From Bacillota bacterium (GTDB lineage: Bacteria > Bacillota > Clostridia > Oscillospirales > Acutalibacteraceae), in assembly GCA_023458755.1 (NCBI GenBank), contig JAEWYE010000092.1:1-41170 (forward strand): DNA of 41,170 nt, given 5' to 3'. Below are positions 23,154-32,435 of the stretch, piece after piece. The position numbers were made by a program, and so were the translations under genes. The notes beneath the pieces are model-generated. The model saw only the letters and a program-made list of their open reading frames with translations, searched no databases and was not told the DNA's origin. Each line of letters begins with the position of its first letter. Positions within the stretch are counted from its first letter, which is position 1.

Positions 23154-25100
23154 TTGGAGTTTAGCGAAATAACACAGACCAACCAAAGCTATGACGAAAA
23201 TCAAATACAAGTACTCGAAGGTTTGGAAGCTGTTCGAAAGCGCCCCGGCATGTATATCGGTTCTACCGGCCCGCGCGGTCTTCATCATTTAGTTTATGAA
23301 ATTGTGGATAATTCCATTGATGAAGCATTGGCAGGGTACTGCAGTAAGATTGATGTAAAAATCCTGCCCGGAGACATCATCAGCGTATCGGATGACGGCC
23401 GCGGTATTCCGGTAGGTATCCAGCATAAAATGGGAATTCCCGCTGTAACGGTCGTATTTACCGTTCTTCACGCAGGCGGAAAATTCGGCGGCGGCGGTTA
23501 TAAAGTTTCCGGCGGACTGCACGGCGTCGGCGCATCGGTTGTAAACGCGCTCTCTGAATGGCTGGAGGTAGAGGTCTGCAACGAAGGGCATCTGTATTAT
23601 CAGCGTTTTGAACGCGGACATGCTGTATGCGAATTGGAAGACCGCGGCGAAGTGGATTCTTCCAGAATCGGTACTCTTGTGCGTTTTAAGGCGGATTCCG
23701 AAATATTTAAGGAAACAACGGTATACGATTACGAAACTCTGCAAACTCGTTTGCGTGAACAGGCATTTTTAAATGCCGGTCTGCATATTGAATTAGTGGA
23801 CGAGCGTGATCCGCAAAACCGTGTGCAGGATAATTTCTGCTACAGCGGCGGTATCAGCAGCTTTGTGGAATATATCAACAAGAAAAAGGCGGTCGAGGTT
23901 GTTCACCCTGATATTCTGCATTTTTCGGCGGTTGCCCCCGACGACAGCGCCACAGCAGAACTTGCCATGCAATATAACGACAGCTATAACGAATTGATGC
24001 TGTCGTTCGCGAATAATATCCATACCACAGACGGCGGTACGCATGAGGACGGATTTAAACGTGCCCTTACCCGTATCATGAATGATTACGCCAGAAAATA
24101 CAATATACTTAAAGATAACGACAAAAATCTTTCGGGTGAAGATGTCCGTGAAGGATTGACGGTCATTATCAGCGTGAAAATGAAGGAAGCACAGTTTGAA
24201 GGGCAGACAAAAGCCCGTTTGGGCAATACCGAAATTGGCACGCTGGTTTCGAATATGATGTCTGAAAAACTGACGACCTATCTCGAGGAAAACCCGGCCA
24301 CGGCACGTGCCATTTTTGATAAAGCACTGGCAGCATCCCGCGCAAGAGACGCGGCCCGCAAAGCCCGCGACTTGGTTCGCCGCAAGTCAGCGCTCGAATC
24401 CGCCGCACTTCCCGGAAAACTGGCGGACTGCCAGTCCCGCAATCCCGAAGAAACTGAAATCTACATCGTAGAAGGCGATTCCGCGGGCGGTTCCGCAAAA
24501 GGCGGACGTGACCGTAAATTTCAGGCTATTCTTCCCCTGTGGGGCAAAATGCTCAATGTGGAAAAAGCAAGACTGGACAAAGTATACGGAAACGAAAAAC
24601 TCATGCCGGTTGTTACCGCGCTCGGCTGCGGATTAGGAGAAGATTTTGATTTATCAAAGCTGCGCTACGGCAAAATTATTATTATGGCTGATGCCGATGT
24701 CGACGGCTCCCATATCCGTACCTTGCTTTTGACCTTCTTTTTCCGTTTTATGCGTCCGTTGGTGGAGGAAGGACATGTTTATCTTGCTCAACCGCCGCTG
24801 TATCGTTTGACCAAAGGAAAAAATCATACCTACGCGTTTTCAGACAATGAGCGTGACAATATAATGGCACAGCTTGGTGCTAACTATGAAATTCAGCGCT
24901 ATAAAGGTCTTGGTGAAATGGACTCCGAACAGCTTTGGGAGACAACCATGAATCCGGAAACCCGAACCATGCTTCGTGTGGAAGTGGAAGACGCCGCCGC
25001 CGCCGATGAAATTTTCACAATTTTGATGGGCGACAAAGTGGAGCCGCGCCGCGAATTCATTGAGAAGAACGCGAAATACGTTCAGAATTTGGATATATAA
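23154..25100 (+). CDS. gyrB: DNA gyrase subunit B
   Basis: The 648-residue ATPase subunit has the GHKL fold (VDNSIDEA, DDGRGIP, GGLHGVGASVVNAL), a transducer domain and a TOPRIM domain with EGDSAGGSAKGGRDRKFQ and DADVDG. With GyrA it introduces negative supercoils. The start is TTG at 23154, 6 nt after AGGAGGG, which is the only start with a good site; the frame is open to 23079. It lies between identical palindromes and is followed by three YcxB-like genes before gyrA. Confidence 0.97.
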   Translation: MEFSEITQTNQSYDENQIQVLEGLEAVRKRPGMYIGSTGPRGLHHLVYEIVDNSIDEALAGYCSKIDVKILPGDIISVSDDGRGIPVGIQHKMGIPAVTVVFTVLHAGGKFGGGGYKVSGGLHGVGASVVNALSEWLEVEVCNEGHLYYQRFERGHAVCELEDRGEVDSSRIGTLVRFKADSEIFKETTVYDYETLQTRLREQAFLNAGLHIELVDERDPQNRVQDNFCYSGGISSFVEYINKKKAVEVVHPDILHFSAVAPDDSATAELAMQYNDSYNELMLSFANNIHTTDGGTHEDGFKRALTRIMNDYARKYNILKDNDKNLSGEDVREGLTVIISVKMKEAQFEGQTKARLGNTEIGTLVSNMMSEKLTTYLEENPATARAIFDKALAASRARDAARKARDLVRRKSALESAALPGKLADCQSRNPEETEIYIVEGDSAGGSAKGGRDRKFQAILPLWGKMLNVEKARLDKVYGNEKLMPVVTALGCGLGEDFDLSKLRYGKIIIMADADVDGSHIRTLLLTFFFRFMRPLVEEGHVYLAQPPLYRLTKGKNHTYAFSDNERDNIMAQLGANYEIQRYKGLGEMDSEQLWETTMNPETRTMLRVEVEDAAAADEIFTILMGDKVEPRREFIEKNAKYVQNLDI

Positions 25101-25106
25101 CAATAT

Positions 25107-25123
25107 TAATACAATTTGTATTA
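25107..25123. repeat. Second copy of the gyrB palindrome
   Basis: TAATACAATTTGTATTA, identical to 23120-23136, lies 7 nt after the gyrB stop and 50 nt before the next gene. TATAAT at 25135-25140 is nearby, so this may be an operator for a downstream promoter. Confidence 0.75.
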
Positions 25124-25173
25124 TTTTACAGATATATAATAAATAGTATTCTATATTATTTAAAAGGAGAATA

Positions 25174-25848
25174 ATGATGGACGAATACCAAAAATCCATG
25201 CAAAACCAAGAGGATGTGGAAAGCGACAACCCCGAGCCGCCGGAACGCCAGGGGGAACAGACCCCCGAGGAGGAACAGGAAGTCCCCATTGAATGGGACG
25301 GTTCGGAAGCGGAACTGGTTGCGGATAACACTGCGGAATATGAGGAGCAGCAAACAGGTATTAAGCTCAGTTACATATTGCGGCAGGAGGAAATTTTGGA
25401 GTGCCTGAAAAAGTCCGGATTTATTAAAACCACGGGGACACGGGCGGTAGCGGAAACAGTCATTCTTGCCGTTTTAGCTGTCGTGTTCTTCGCGACATAC
25501 CTGTTACAGCAGAATACCAACGCTTTATTTTTTAGCATTATCAGTCTTTTGCTTATTGCCGTCATTTGGATTGTGCCGCAGCAGGGCATGAAACACCGCG
25601 CAAAAGAACTCACCGACGGCAAGGAAATTCACATGGAAATTTATCCGGATACCATTGTCATGGGTCAAGGGGAAGGCCGTTGGGAAATTCCTCTTGACGG
25701 TACCAGCGAATGCGAACAGGACGGCAGTCTTTTCCTGATTTACAGTCAGGACCGCACAGTAATTTTACCGCTTCGCAGCGTGGAGCCGAGTGTTCTGCCC
25801 GAGGTACAGGCAATGATCGTTTCAGGAACACAGCCAAAACAGGAATAA
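25174..25848 (+). CDS. YcxB-like membrane protein 1
   Basis: The 224-residue protein has an acidic, Pro/Glu-rich cytosolic N-terminus (about 1-60), two adjacent membrane helices (about 95-113 and 117-135) and a C-terminal beta-rich domain that resembles the YcxB family. The ribosome-binding site is AAAGGAGA; the first or second of two adjacent ATGs may be used. It starts a run of three paralogue-like genes between gyrB and gyrA. The function is unknown. Confidence 0.7.
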   Translation: MMDEYQKSMQNQEDVESDNPEPPERQGEQTPEEEQEVPIEWDGSEAELVADNTAEYEEQQTGIKLSYILRQEEILECLKKSGFIKTTGTRAVAETVILAVLAVVFFATYLLQQNTNALFFSIISLLLIAVIWIVPQQGMKHRAKELTDGKEIHMEIYPDTIVMGQGEGRWEIPLDGTSECEQDGSLFLIYSQDRTVILPLRSVEPSVLPEVQAMIVSGTQPKQE

Positions 25849-25921
25849 CCTGCACGGCTTTTCTGAACGGCTAGGATTGCTTTCTGGGCGAATTTCACAT
25901 GGAAAAAAGGAGAGTGCGAAA

Positions 25922-26488
25922 ATGCCGACATTTTATGAGAGTGATCCGATTGAAAAGCTGTCGGTTACCATAAACAGCAAAGATTTTCAAAACGCATATA
26001 TTTTGGCGGAGCAGTTTATTTCGCCCTTTCATCATCGAGAGGTAAAAGCGGGATTTTGTCTAACCATTGCTGTGCTGATCGGTTCTTCCATACCCGGCTA
26101 CGCGATTCATTATGCTTCTTATTGGATACCAATCGGTGCGATTGCCGTTATGGTGGCACTGGCTGTTTTCTTTTATGCGGAACAGCCGCGTATTATTAAA
26201 AAATGGGCGGCACAGGTTTACGACTCCAACCGGCTGCTCGGCTTCTCAAATACCATTACTTTGTATCGTGACAGTGTAATCATTGAAAATGAGTATGAAA
26301 AGCTGCTGGAATACTGGACAGACTTTGACAAGTGCTTGGAAAATCCAAATTATTATGTAATTACGAACGGTGTAAACCGGAGTATGTTCGTAATTAAAAA
26401 ACAGGATTTAAGCGAAGAACAGCTTGCTGCTGTTTCGGTTCACCTGGAAAATACATTTGCCAACCGTTATCACAAATACAAACACTAG
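25922..26488 (+). CDS. YcxB-like membrane protein 2
   Basis: The 188-residue protein has two membrane helices (about residues 45-62 and 67-85) and a C-terminal YcxB-like domain (ITLYRDSVIIENEYEKLLEY ... FVIKKQDLS). ATG at 25922 follows AGGAGAG; upstream in-frame codons lack a site. It lies 73 nt after the first paralogue and 11 nt before the third. Confidence 0.72.
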   Translation: MPTFYESDPIEKLSVTINSKDFQNAYILAEQFISPFHHREVKAGFCLTIAVLIGSSIPGYAIHYASYWIPIGAIAVMVALAVFFYAEQPRIIKKWAAQVYDSNRLLGFSNTITLYRDSVIIENEYEKLLEYWTDFDKCLENPNYYVITNGVNRSMFVIKKQDLSEEQLAAVSVHLENTFANRYHKYKH

Positions 26489-26499
26489 GAGGTGCTGCC

Positions 26500-27057
26500 A
26501 TGTCGGAAGAAAAGGAAAAGATTCTGGTTAACTATCTTACTACCAAAGAAGATTATATTGATTTTCGAATGGCGGCAAGCAAAGCAGTAACGAATCGCAA
26601 AGAGATTCTTACGCTTCATATCCTTGGATATGTCATGATTTTGTTGGGTTTAGTCGGAGAAGTTGTGGTCAGTAAAGCACTTTACACCGATATTATTTAT
26701 GGGTTGTTGGTGCTGTTTGGTTTGTTTATCAGTTTTTACTTAACTACCATTCAGCCGTATTTTTTACGCGCCCGTTCGGAAAATTACTTTGAATCACACA
26801 GGGAAAGAATGATTGCGCAGACCATCACGTTTGATTCCGAAAAGATCAAAATTCATACGGATCGGTACCAGACAGAACTTCCCTATCCGATGCTTTATCA
26901 GTGTTACGAAGATGAAAAGGTTTTTCTCCTCTTCACCGGCATCGGCGAAATACGGTTTGTGCCAAAACGAGCGGTATCGGAGGAAGACTGCCGCCGAATT
27001 CATGAAATACTGTCTGAACAATTGAAAGAAAAATATAAACAAGAAGGTGCCCGTTAA
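26500..27057 (+). CDS. YcxB-like membrane protein 3
   Basis: The 185-residue protein has the same plan: two helices (about 43-60 and 67-85), then a soluble YcxB-like domain with ITFDSEKIKIHTD and VPKRAV. AGGAGGTG precedes the ATG. Its stop codon directly abuts the gyrA ATG, so it is very likely cotranscribed and coupled with gyrA. Confidence 0.74.
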   Translation: MSEEKEKILVNYLTTKEDYIDFRMAASKAVTNRKEILTLHILGYVMILLGLVGEVVVSKALYTDIIYGLLVLFGLFISFYLTTIQPYFLRARSENYFESHRERMIAQTITFDSEKIKIHTDRYQTELPYPMLYQCYEDEKVFLLFTGIGEIRFVPKRAVSEEDCRRIHEILSEQLKEKYKQEGAR

Positions 27058-29625
27058 ATGGATGAACTGCAAGAAAATCATATTATAAATGTCGATTTGG
27101 AACGAGAAATGAGAAAATCGTTTCTTGACTATTCCATGTCGGTTATTGTGTCGCGCGCTCTGCCGGATGTTCGTGACGGATTAAAGCCGGTTCACAGAAG
27201 AATTTTATACACCATGTTTGAAAACAGCCTATGGCCGGAAAAACCGTACCGTAAGTGCGCGGATACCGTCGGTTCCGTGCTCGGGCGTTACCATCCGCAT
27301 GGTGACGCGTCTGTTTACGACGCATTGGTGCGTTTGGCACAGGATTTCTCTATGCGCTACATGCTGGTGGACGGGCACGGCAACTTCGGTTCCGTGGATG
27401 GTGACCCGCCGGCTGCCTATCGTTATACGGAATCCCGCATGAGCAAAATTGCCGTGGAAATGCTTGCCGATATCGACAAAGAAACGGTTGATTTTACTCC
27501 GAACTACGACGACCGTTTGAAAGAGCCCGCAGTTCTTCCCTCTCACTTTCCGAATTTGCTGGTGAACGGTTCTACCGGTATTGCCGTTGGTATGGCGACA
27601 AATATTCCGCCGCACAACATGGGCGAAGTAATCGACGGCATGTGCGCGCTGATTGACAACCCGGAAGCAACGCTCGAAGAACTCATGGAATATATCAAGG
27701 GGCCGGATTTTCCGACCGGTGCCATCATCATGGGGCGCAGCGGCATCCGTGCTGCCTACGCAACCGGACGCGGAAAAATTACGGTTCGTGCCCGCGCGGA
27801 AATTGAAGAAGAAAAGAACGGCAGATTTAAGATTATTGTTTCCGAGCTGCCGTATCAGGTAAACAAAGCACGTTTAATCGAAAGCATCGCCGAATTGGTT
27901 AAGGATAAACGCATTGAAGGCATTTCCAATGTGGAAGACCATTCCGACCGCAACGGCATGCACATGGAAATTGACATTAAACGTGACGCGTCCCCGCAAA
28001 TCGTTTTGAACCAGTTGTTTTCTTATACCCAGCTGCAATCCACCTTCGGTGTGATTATGCTTGCGATAGTAAACGGCGAACCGAAAACTTTGACACTCAA
28101 GCAAATGCTGGAAGAATATATTGCGTTCCAGGAAGATGTTGTGACACGCCGCACCATGTTCGACCTGAGAAAAGCGGAAGAGCGTGCCCATATTTTAGAG
28201 GGCCTCAAAATTGCGCTTGATTTTATTGATGAGGTTATCGCAATCTGCCGCAACTCCCCGTCGATTCCAGAGGCAAAAGCAAAATTGATGGAACGCTTCG
28301 GACTGGACGACGTGCAGTCGCAGGCGATTGTACAAATGCGTATCGGTCAGCTGACCGGACTGGAACGTCAGAAAATTGAGGATGAACTGGCCGCTTTGGA
28401 AATTAAGATTGCGGATTTCAAAGATATTTTGGCAAACAAATCCCGTCTCCTTGGTATCGTAAAAGACGAGGCTATCGCCGTGAAGAACAAATTCAACGAC
28501 GACCGCCGCACAGAAATCGCAACCATCAGCGGAGAAGTGGATATCGAAGACCTTATTCCGGAGGAGGAATGCGTGCTTACGCTTACCAACTTCGGTTATG
28601 TAAAACGCCAAAAGGTGGATACTTACCGTATCCAGCGCAGGGGCGGACGAGGAATATCCGGCATGACGCGGCGTGATGAAGATGTAGCGACCGAAATGTT
28701 TGTACTCGGAAGCCACGATTATGTGATGTTCTTTACCAACTTCGGCAGGGTATACCGCCTGAAATGCTACGAAATTCCGGAGGGCTCCCGCACCAGCAAA
28801 GGCATGAATATCGCCAACCTTCTGCCGATTGCGCAGGATGAACGCGTTACGTCCATGATCCGTGTGCCGGAGTTTGACGAAGAAAGTTATTTGGTTATGG
28901 TTACGCGCAACGGTATTATCAAGCGTACCAGCCTGAGCGCCTATCAAACCGCGCGCAAGGGCGGCGTAATTGCCATTGATTTGGATGAAGGCGACGAATT
29001 GGCTTGGGTGCGCCTGACCGATGGCGACACCGAGCTGCTGGTTGCTACACAAAAAGGTATGGCAATCCGCTTTAAAGAAACAGATGTGCGTGCCATGGGC
29101 AGAACAGCCCGCGGTGTAAAAGCGCTTACGCTCAAAGAGGGCGATCAGGTTGTTGGTATGTCTACGCTGCGTGAAGGCGGTTTGGTGCTCACTGTATCCG
29201 AAACCGGTTACGGCAGACTCTCCCCCATCAGCGATTACCGCATTCAGTCCAGAGGCGGAAAAGGCCTTACCAACTATCATGTGGAAAAATACGGCGATGT
29301 TGCCGCGATTAAGGTGGTTGACCTTGAAGATGACGTTATCATCATTTCTTCCGACGGTATTATCATCCGTATTCAAGCAAGTACCATCCGGCAGTGCGCA
29401 AGACCAAGTAAAGGCGTGCGTGTAATGCGTATTGCGGAAACCGGCGAGAACAAGGTAGTTACCCTTGCCCGTGCCCCGCATGATGACGAAGAAGTTGACG
29501 ATGTTGCAATTGAAGACGACGGAAGCGCAGAGGATGCAGACGACGCGGTCGATGAAGCCGAGGAAGCCGCTGAAATCGAAGCCGATAACGAAGCTGTTCA
29601 AAGTGACAGCTCCACAGAAGAATAA
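27058..29625 (+). CDS. gyrA: DNA gyrase subunit A
   Basis: The 855-residue subunit cuts and religates DNA through Tyr123 in RYTE. The quinolone-determining region reads HGDASVYDA (residues 81-89): Ala84 and Asp88 stand where E. coli has Ser83 and Asp87. The C-terminal beta-pinwheel has the GyrA box QRRGGRG, which separates gyrase from topoisomerase IV. The last 55 residues are a strongly acidic Glu/Asp/Ala tail. An AGAAGGTG site lies within the preceding gene, which ends immediately before ATG 27058. Confidence 0.98.
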   Translation: MDELQENHIINVDLEREMRKSFLDYSMSVIVSRALPDVRDGLKPVHRRILYTMFENSLWPEKPYRKCADTVGSVLGRYHPHGDASVYDALVRLAQDFSMRYMLVDGHGNFGSVDGDPPAAYRYTESRMSKIAVEMLADIDKETVDFTPNYDDRLKEPAVLPSHFPNLLVNGSTGIAVGMATNIPPHNMGEVIDGMCALIDNPEATLEELMEYIKGPDFPTGAIIMGRSGIRAAYATGRGKITVRARAEIEEEKNGRFKIIVSELPYQVNKARLIESIAELVKDKRIEGISNVEDHSDRNGMHMEIDIKRDASPQIVLNQLFSYTQLQSTFGVIMLAIVNGEPKTLTLKQMLEEYIAFQEDVVTRRTMFDLRKAEERAHILEGLKIALDFIDEVIAICRNSPSIPEAKAKLMERFGLDDVQSQAIVQMRIGQLTGLERQKIEDELAALEIKIADFKDILANKSRLLGIVKDEAIAVKNKFNDDRRTEIATISGEVDIEDLIPEEECVLTLTNFGYVKRQKVDTYRIQRRGGRGISGMTRRDEDVATEMFVLGSHDYVMFFTNFGRVYRLKCYEIPEGSRTSKGMNIANLLPIAQDERVTSMIRVPEFDEESYLVMVTRNGIIKRTSLSAYQTARKGGVIAIDLDEGDELAWVRLTDGDTELLVATQKGMAIRFKETDVRAMGRTARGVKALTLKEGDQVVGMSTLREGGLVLTVSETGYGRLSPISDYRIQSRGGKGLTNYHVEKYGDVAAIKVVDLEDDVIIISSDGIIIRIQASTIRQCARPSKGVRVMRIAETGENKVVTLARAPHDDEEVDDVAIEDDGSAEDADDAVDEAEEAAEIEADNEAVQSDSSTEE

Positions 29626-29636
29626 AAGTCAGTAAA

Positions 29637-29676
29637 AAGCGCCGGTCTCCCGAATCAATCGGGAAAACCGGCGCTT
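29637..29676. terminator. Terminator between gyrA and lipoprotein (both strands)
   Basis: AAGCGCCGGT (29637-29646) pairs with ACCGGCGCTT (29667-29676), with an inner TCCCGA/TCGGGA stem. It lies between two converging genes and can serve both. Confidence 0.85.
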
Positions 29677-29691
29677 CATCTTTATAAGAAA

Positions 29692-30378
29692 TTATTTGCT
29701 GAACGCGTATGAATAGTTTTTATCATAGCCGTAAAGGTCTTTATATACCTGGGCGGCACGTGTGCGGTAATATTCCATAATTTTGCTGGAAACGTCCACC
29801 TGGGGGGCGGCTCCTCCGGCTGCAAGAACATCCTTGCTGATTTTTTTCAGTGCTGCCGGTGTCTCATTTACCCATTGCAGCTGCTCGGCCTTAAAAGAGG
29901 TTTTATCGGCTGAATTTGCTTTTGCAAGCAGCCTTTGGTAGGCGGAATCAATTTCGCCCTGCCAGTATTTTTGGTACTTTTCATTGAGCTGAGTCATAGC
30001 GGTGTTGGAATACGCACTGCCGGATGCGGAAATATAAGCGGCATCCAGAGGATTCTTTTTAAAATAGGCATCAAACTCTTTGTCATTCGTCTCAATCGGA
30101 AACACCTGTTGATCGGTTGAGGAACTGGTATGAATCGAACTTGGCTTTGAATTGACAGGTTCGCTTACTTCGGAACTGCTGACGGTCTGTTCACTGGAAG
30201 AAGAACCCGGCTGAGAAGCAATCGAGGACTCCGAAGAACTGGCGGAAGCGGAGGAACTGGAAGAAGAGACCGGAGCGGAGCTTTCGTCTCCCCCATTATG
30301 AAACAGGTTACAGCCGGTAAAGGAAAAAGCCAGTATTAGAAAAGCGACCAAAGCGGAGGCAATTCGTTTACGTTTCAT
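29692..30378 (-). CDS. Ser-rich lipoprotein, LprI-like C-terminal domain
   Basis: The 228-residue protein has a signal peptide (MKRKRIASALVAF...) with lipobox FTGC at residues 19-22, so Cys22 is the likely lipidated residue. A Ser-rich linker (about 30-90) leads to a helical domain ending at the C-terminus. The LKAEQLQWVNE-like segment (here FKAEQLQWVNET) recalls the LprI/DUF1311 lysozyme-inhibitor family; this link is weak. ATG at 30378 has AAAGGA upstream, while the open frame extends further without one. Found at the cell surface if the lipobox is used. Confidence 0.68.
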   Translation of the reverse strand: MKRKRIASALVAFLILAFSFTGCNLFHNGGDESSAPVSSSSSSASASSSESSIASQPGSSSSEQTVSSSEVSEPVNSKPSSIHTSSSTDQQVFPIETNDKEFDAYFKKNPLDAAYISASGSAYSNTAMTQLNEKYQKYWQGEIDSAYQRLLAKANSADKTSFKAEQLQWVNETPAALKKISKDVLAAGGAAPQVDVSSKIMEYYRTRAAQVYKDLYGYDKNYSYAFSK

Positions 30379-30386
30379 GTGAAACA
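30371..30386. promoter_or_regulatory. parS-like palindrome at lipoprotein start codon
   Basis: CGTTTCATGTGAAACA matches the parS consensus at 14 of 16 positions. It overlaps the lipoprotein start codon and ribosome-binding-site spacer. It is 19 kb from the other parS sites. Function as parS is doubtful. Confidence 0.3.
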
Positions 30387-30584
30387 TCCTTTCTTTTCTA
30401 AAGCCGATATGTTTGCAGTTATGTATCATTCTTTGTACTTTATATTTCATCCAATATTACTCTAACATATTCTGAATTTACATGCAACAACAGAATTGTA
30501 ATGAATTTCTGCGCAATCGACCAATCTCACGCGGCTAATTCTGACGAAATTGCACGCAAAGTGTCGGTGCTTTTTCGGCCATCA

Positions 30585-31484
30585 TCACAGCAGAATTCCC
30601 TTCATCAGCATTTCTTCCAAACGCGGATAGATTTCATTGATTTGCTCGATCGGCAATGGATTTTCTCCGATTCCGACCTCAATTGTGAATGCGGGACGGC
30701 AAAAATACTCAATGAACCAATCCTTGAATCCCCCCATCGAGGCAATCTCTTCGGGCGTAGACAGCTCATACCCGCTGGACTGTGCAAGTACCTGTGCCAT
30801 AGCGAGTGATTTTTTCGGGGTGTGCTTTCCGTAATCATAATAAATTACCTGCCCCTGACTGTGAAACGCAATGGCATGACGAAAATAAACATTTCTGCAA
30901 AAATCCGCAATCGCGCGGGTTTCCGGCTCGCTTTCCGGAGCAGGCCCCCCGTATCGTGTCGGAGCAGGACCGGTGATTCCCGCCTCCTCTTCCAACTTTC
31001 GCAATGCGCACCATCCCGCGTCAAAATTGTGGTTCAGGTCGACACCACGCGCATTTGCCTGCCAGTTAGAGGTATCCCCTTTGCTTGCCTGAAGAACCAA
31101 AGGGGAATAAGCCGCGGCGGCAGACGCGCCGTGAATCGCGATTTCCACTCCGTCCGGATTTACGCACGGAACAATGCAAATACAGCTTTGCTTTAGGGTA
31201 TCAACGGCGTTGATGCCTGCAAGGGTATCGCAGTTTTCCACCGCACGGCACAGGTTTTGTGCAAAACGAAGCAGAAGCAGAGAAGTAATCCATTCTGTGC
31301 CGTGAAAAGCGGCGGCATACAGAACTTTATTCTGTGAGTAACCAAAATCCAACGCGTAAATATTTCTGCCGACAAGGCTTTTTCCGATAATATGACTTTT
31401 CACAAACGGACATTGCCGCGAAATTTCGCAAACTTGGCCGGAGACATAGGCATAATCCGCGGGTACAAGTTGATTCGGTTCCAT
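30585..31484 (-). CDS. M14-family zinc carboxypeptidase
   Basis: The 299-residue protein has the M14 zinc site: HGTE gives His61 and Glu64, and FHSQ gives His208. TIEVG gives the catalytic Glu269, and GVDLNHNF holds the substrate-carboxylate-binding region. It resembles gamma-D-glutamyl-diaminopimelate/MpaA-type peptidases that cut cell-wall peptides. No signal peptide or wall-binding domain is seen, so it may act on muropeptides in the cytoplasm. ATG at 31484 follows GGGGTGG. Monocistronic by position. Confidence 0.88.
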   Translation of the reverse strand: MEPNQLVPADYAYVSGQVCEISRQCPFVKSHIIGKSLVGRNIYALDFGYSQNKVLYAAAFHGTEWITSLLLLRFAQNLCRAVENCDTLAGINAVDTLKQSCICIVPCVNPDGVEIAIHGASAAAAYSPLVLQASKGDTSNWQANARGVDLNHNFDAGWCALRKLEEEAGITGPAPTRYGGPAPESEPETRAIADFCRNVYFRHAIAFHSQGQVIYYDYGKHTPKKSLAMAQVLAQSSGYELSTPEEIASMGGFKDWFIEYFCRPAFTIEVGIGENPLPIEQINEIYPRLEEMLMKGILL

Positions 31485-31815
31485 ACTGCCACCCCAATCT
31501 AATTTATTGATGAATACTGTAGTCCGTTAACTTTACAAAAAATCTAAGAAACAAGCGTAAAATCTTTGATACATGGATTTTGCTCGGACATTGGCCTTGT
31601 TTTCGAATTAACAGACTATCTCATATATATGCGGCAGGCAGGAAAATTACCATCTTTTCAGAACGCGAGCCACTTTCATCTGAATACTTTAAATCAGAAT
31701 AGAGAACAAGAATTGTAAGCTGTAAGCTTTTGGTTTATAATAAGACACAAATAACCGAAACAAAAGGTAATGAAATGAACTGCTGTAGAAAATTAAAACA
31801 ATAGGAGGAAGACAT
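31485..31815. other. Intergenic region with NUDIX promoter
   Basis: This divergent 331-nt gap holds a plus-strand promoter: -35 TTGTAA (31713-31718), 17-nt spacer and -10 TATAAT (31736-31741). The NUDIX ribosome-binding site AGGAGG is at about 31803-31808. Nothing else is recognisable. Confidence 0.6.
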
Positions 31816-32361
31816 ATGAAATTAATGGAGAAAACTATTTCGCAGGAGTACAAGTATACAGGAAAAATTATTAATATGCGGCTGGATGAGGCCGAACTGG
31901 AAAACGGGAGCATTGTCAAGCGCGAGGTTGTGGAGCATCCGGGCGGAGTAAGTGTTGCCGCGCTTACCGACAAAAACGAGCTTTTATTTGTGCGTCAGTT
32001 CCGCTATCCGTACAGTGAGGTAGTATTGGAGCTTCCCGCCGGCAAGCTGGAAAAGGGAGAAGATCCATTTGAAGCCGGAAAGCGTGAACTGCAGGAGGAA
32101 ACCGGAACAACCGGTGAAAACTATCAGTTTTTGGGCAACCTGTATCCGTCTCCCGGTTACTGCGGGGAAATTATCCGGCTCTATTGCTGCCGCGTGACTT
32201 CTTACGGAGAATGCAATCCGGATGATGACGAATTTTTAGAGGTGGAACGTATTCCGCTGCAAAAAGCGGTGGAAATGGTAATGAATAACGAGATTCCGGA
32301 CGCAAAAACGCAGGTGCTTATTTTAAAGGTAGCCAAATTGGTAGAACAGAATAAGATATAA
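31816..32361 (+). CDS. NUDIX hydrolase, ADP-ribose pyrophosphatase type
   Basis: The 181-residue protein carries a complete Nudix box, from GKLEKGED through GKRELQEETG (GX5EX7REUXEEXGU), in the middle. Flanking VRQFRYP and a later SPGYCGE segment match ADP-ribose pyrophosphatases (NudF-like), which split ADP-ribose to AMP and ribose 5-phosphate. AGGAGG is 7 nt before ATG. It is followed after 74 nt by a Dabb protein on the same strand. Confidence 0.88.
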   Translation: MKLMEKTISQEYKYTGKIINMRLDEAELENGSIVKREVVEHPGGVSVAALTDKNELLFVRQFRYPYSEVVLELPAGKLEKGEDPFEAGKRELQEETGTTGENYQFLGNLYPSPGYCGEIIRLYCCRVTSYGECNPDDDEFLEVERIPLQKAVEMVMNNEIPDAKTQVLILKVAKLVEQNKI

Positions 32362-32435
32362 GTTGAATAATTTACAACAGTTGAGCAGGGTGTGAATCTT
32401 TCTATATTTGCAAATAAAGTGAGAGGAAGGCACAC

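Noticed and set aside
28195..29601. A 468-codon open frame on the minus strand opposite gyrA
   Set aside because: It is fully antisense to a certain gene, has no ribosome-binding site, and its composition mirrors gyrA codon use.
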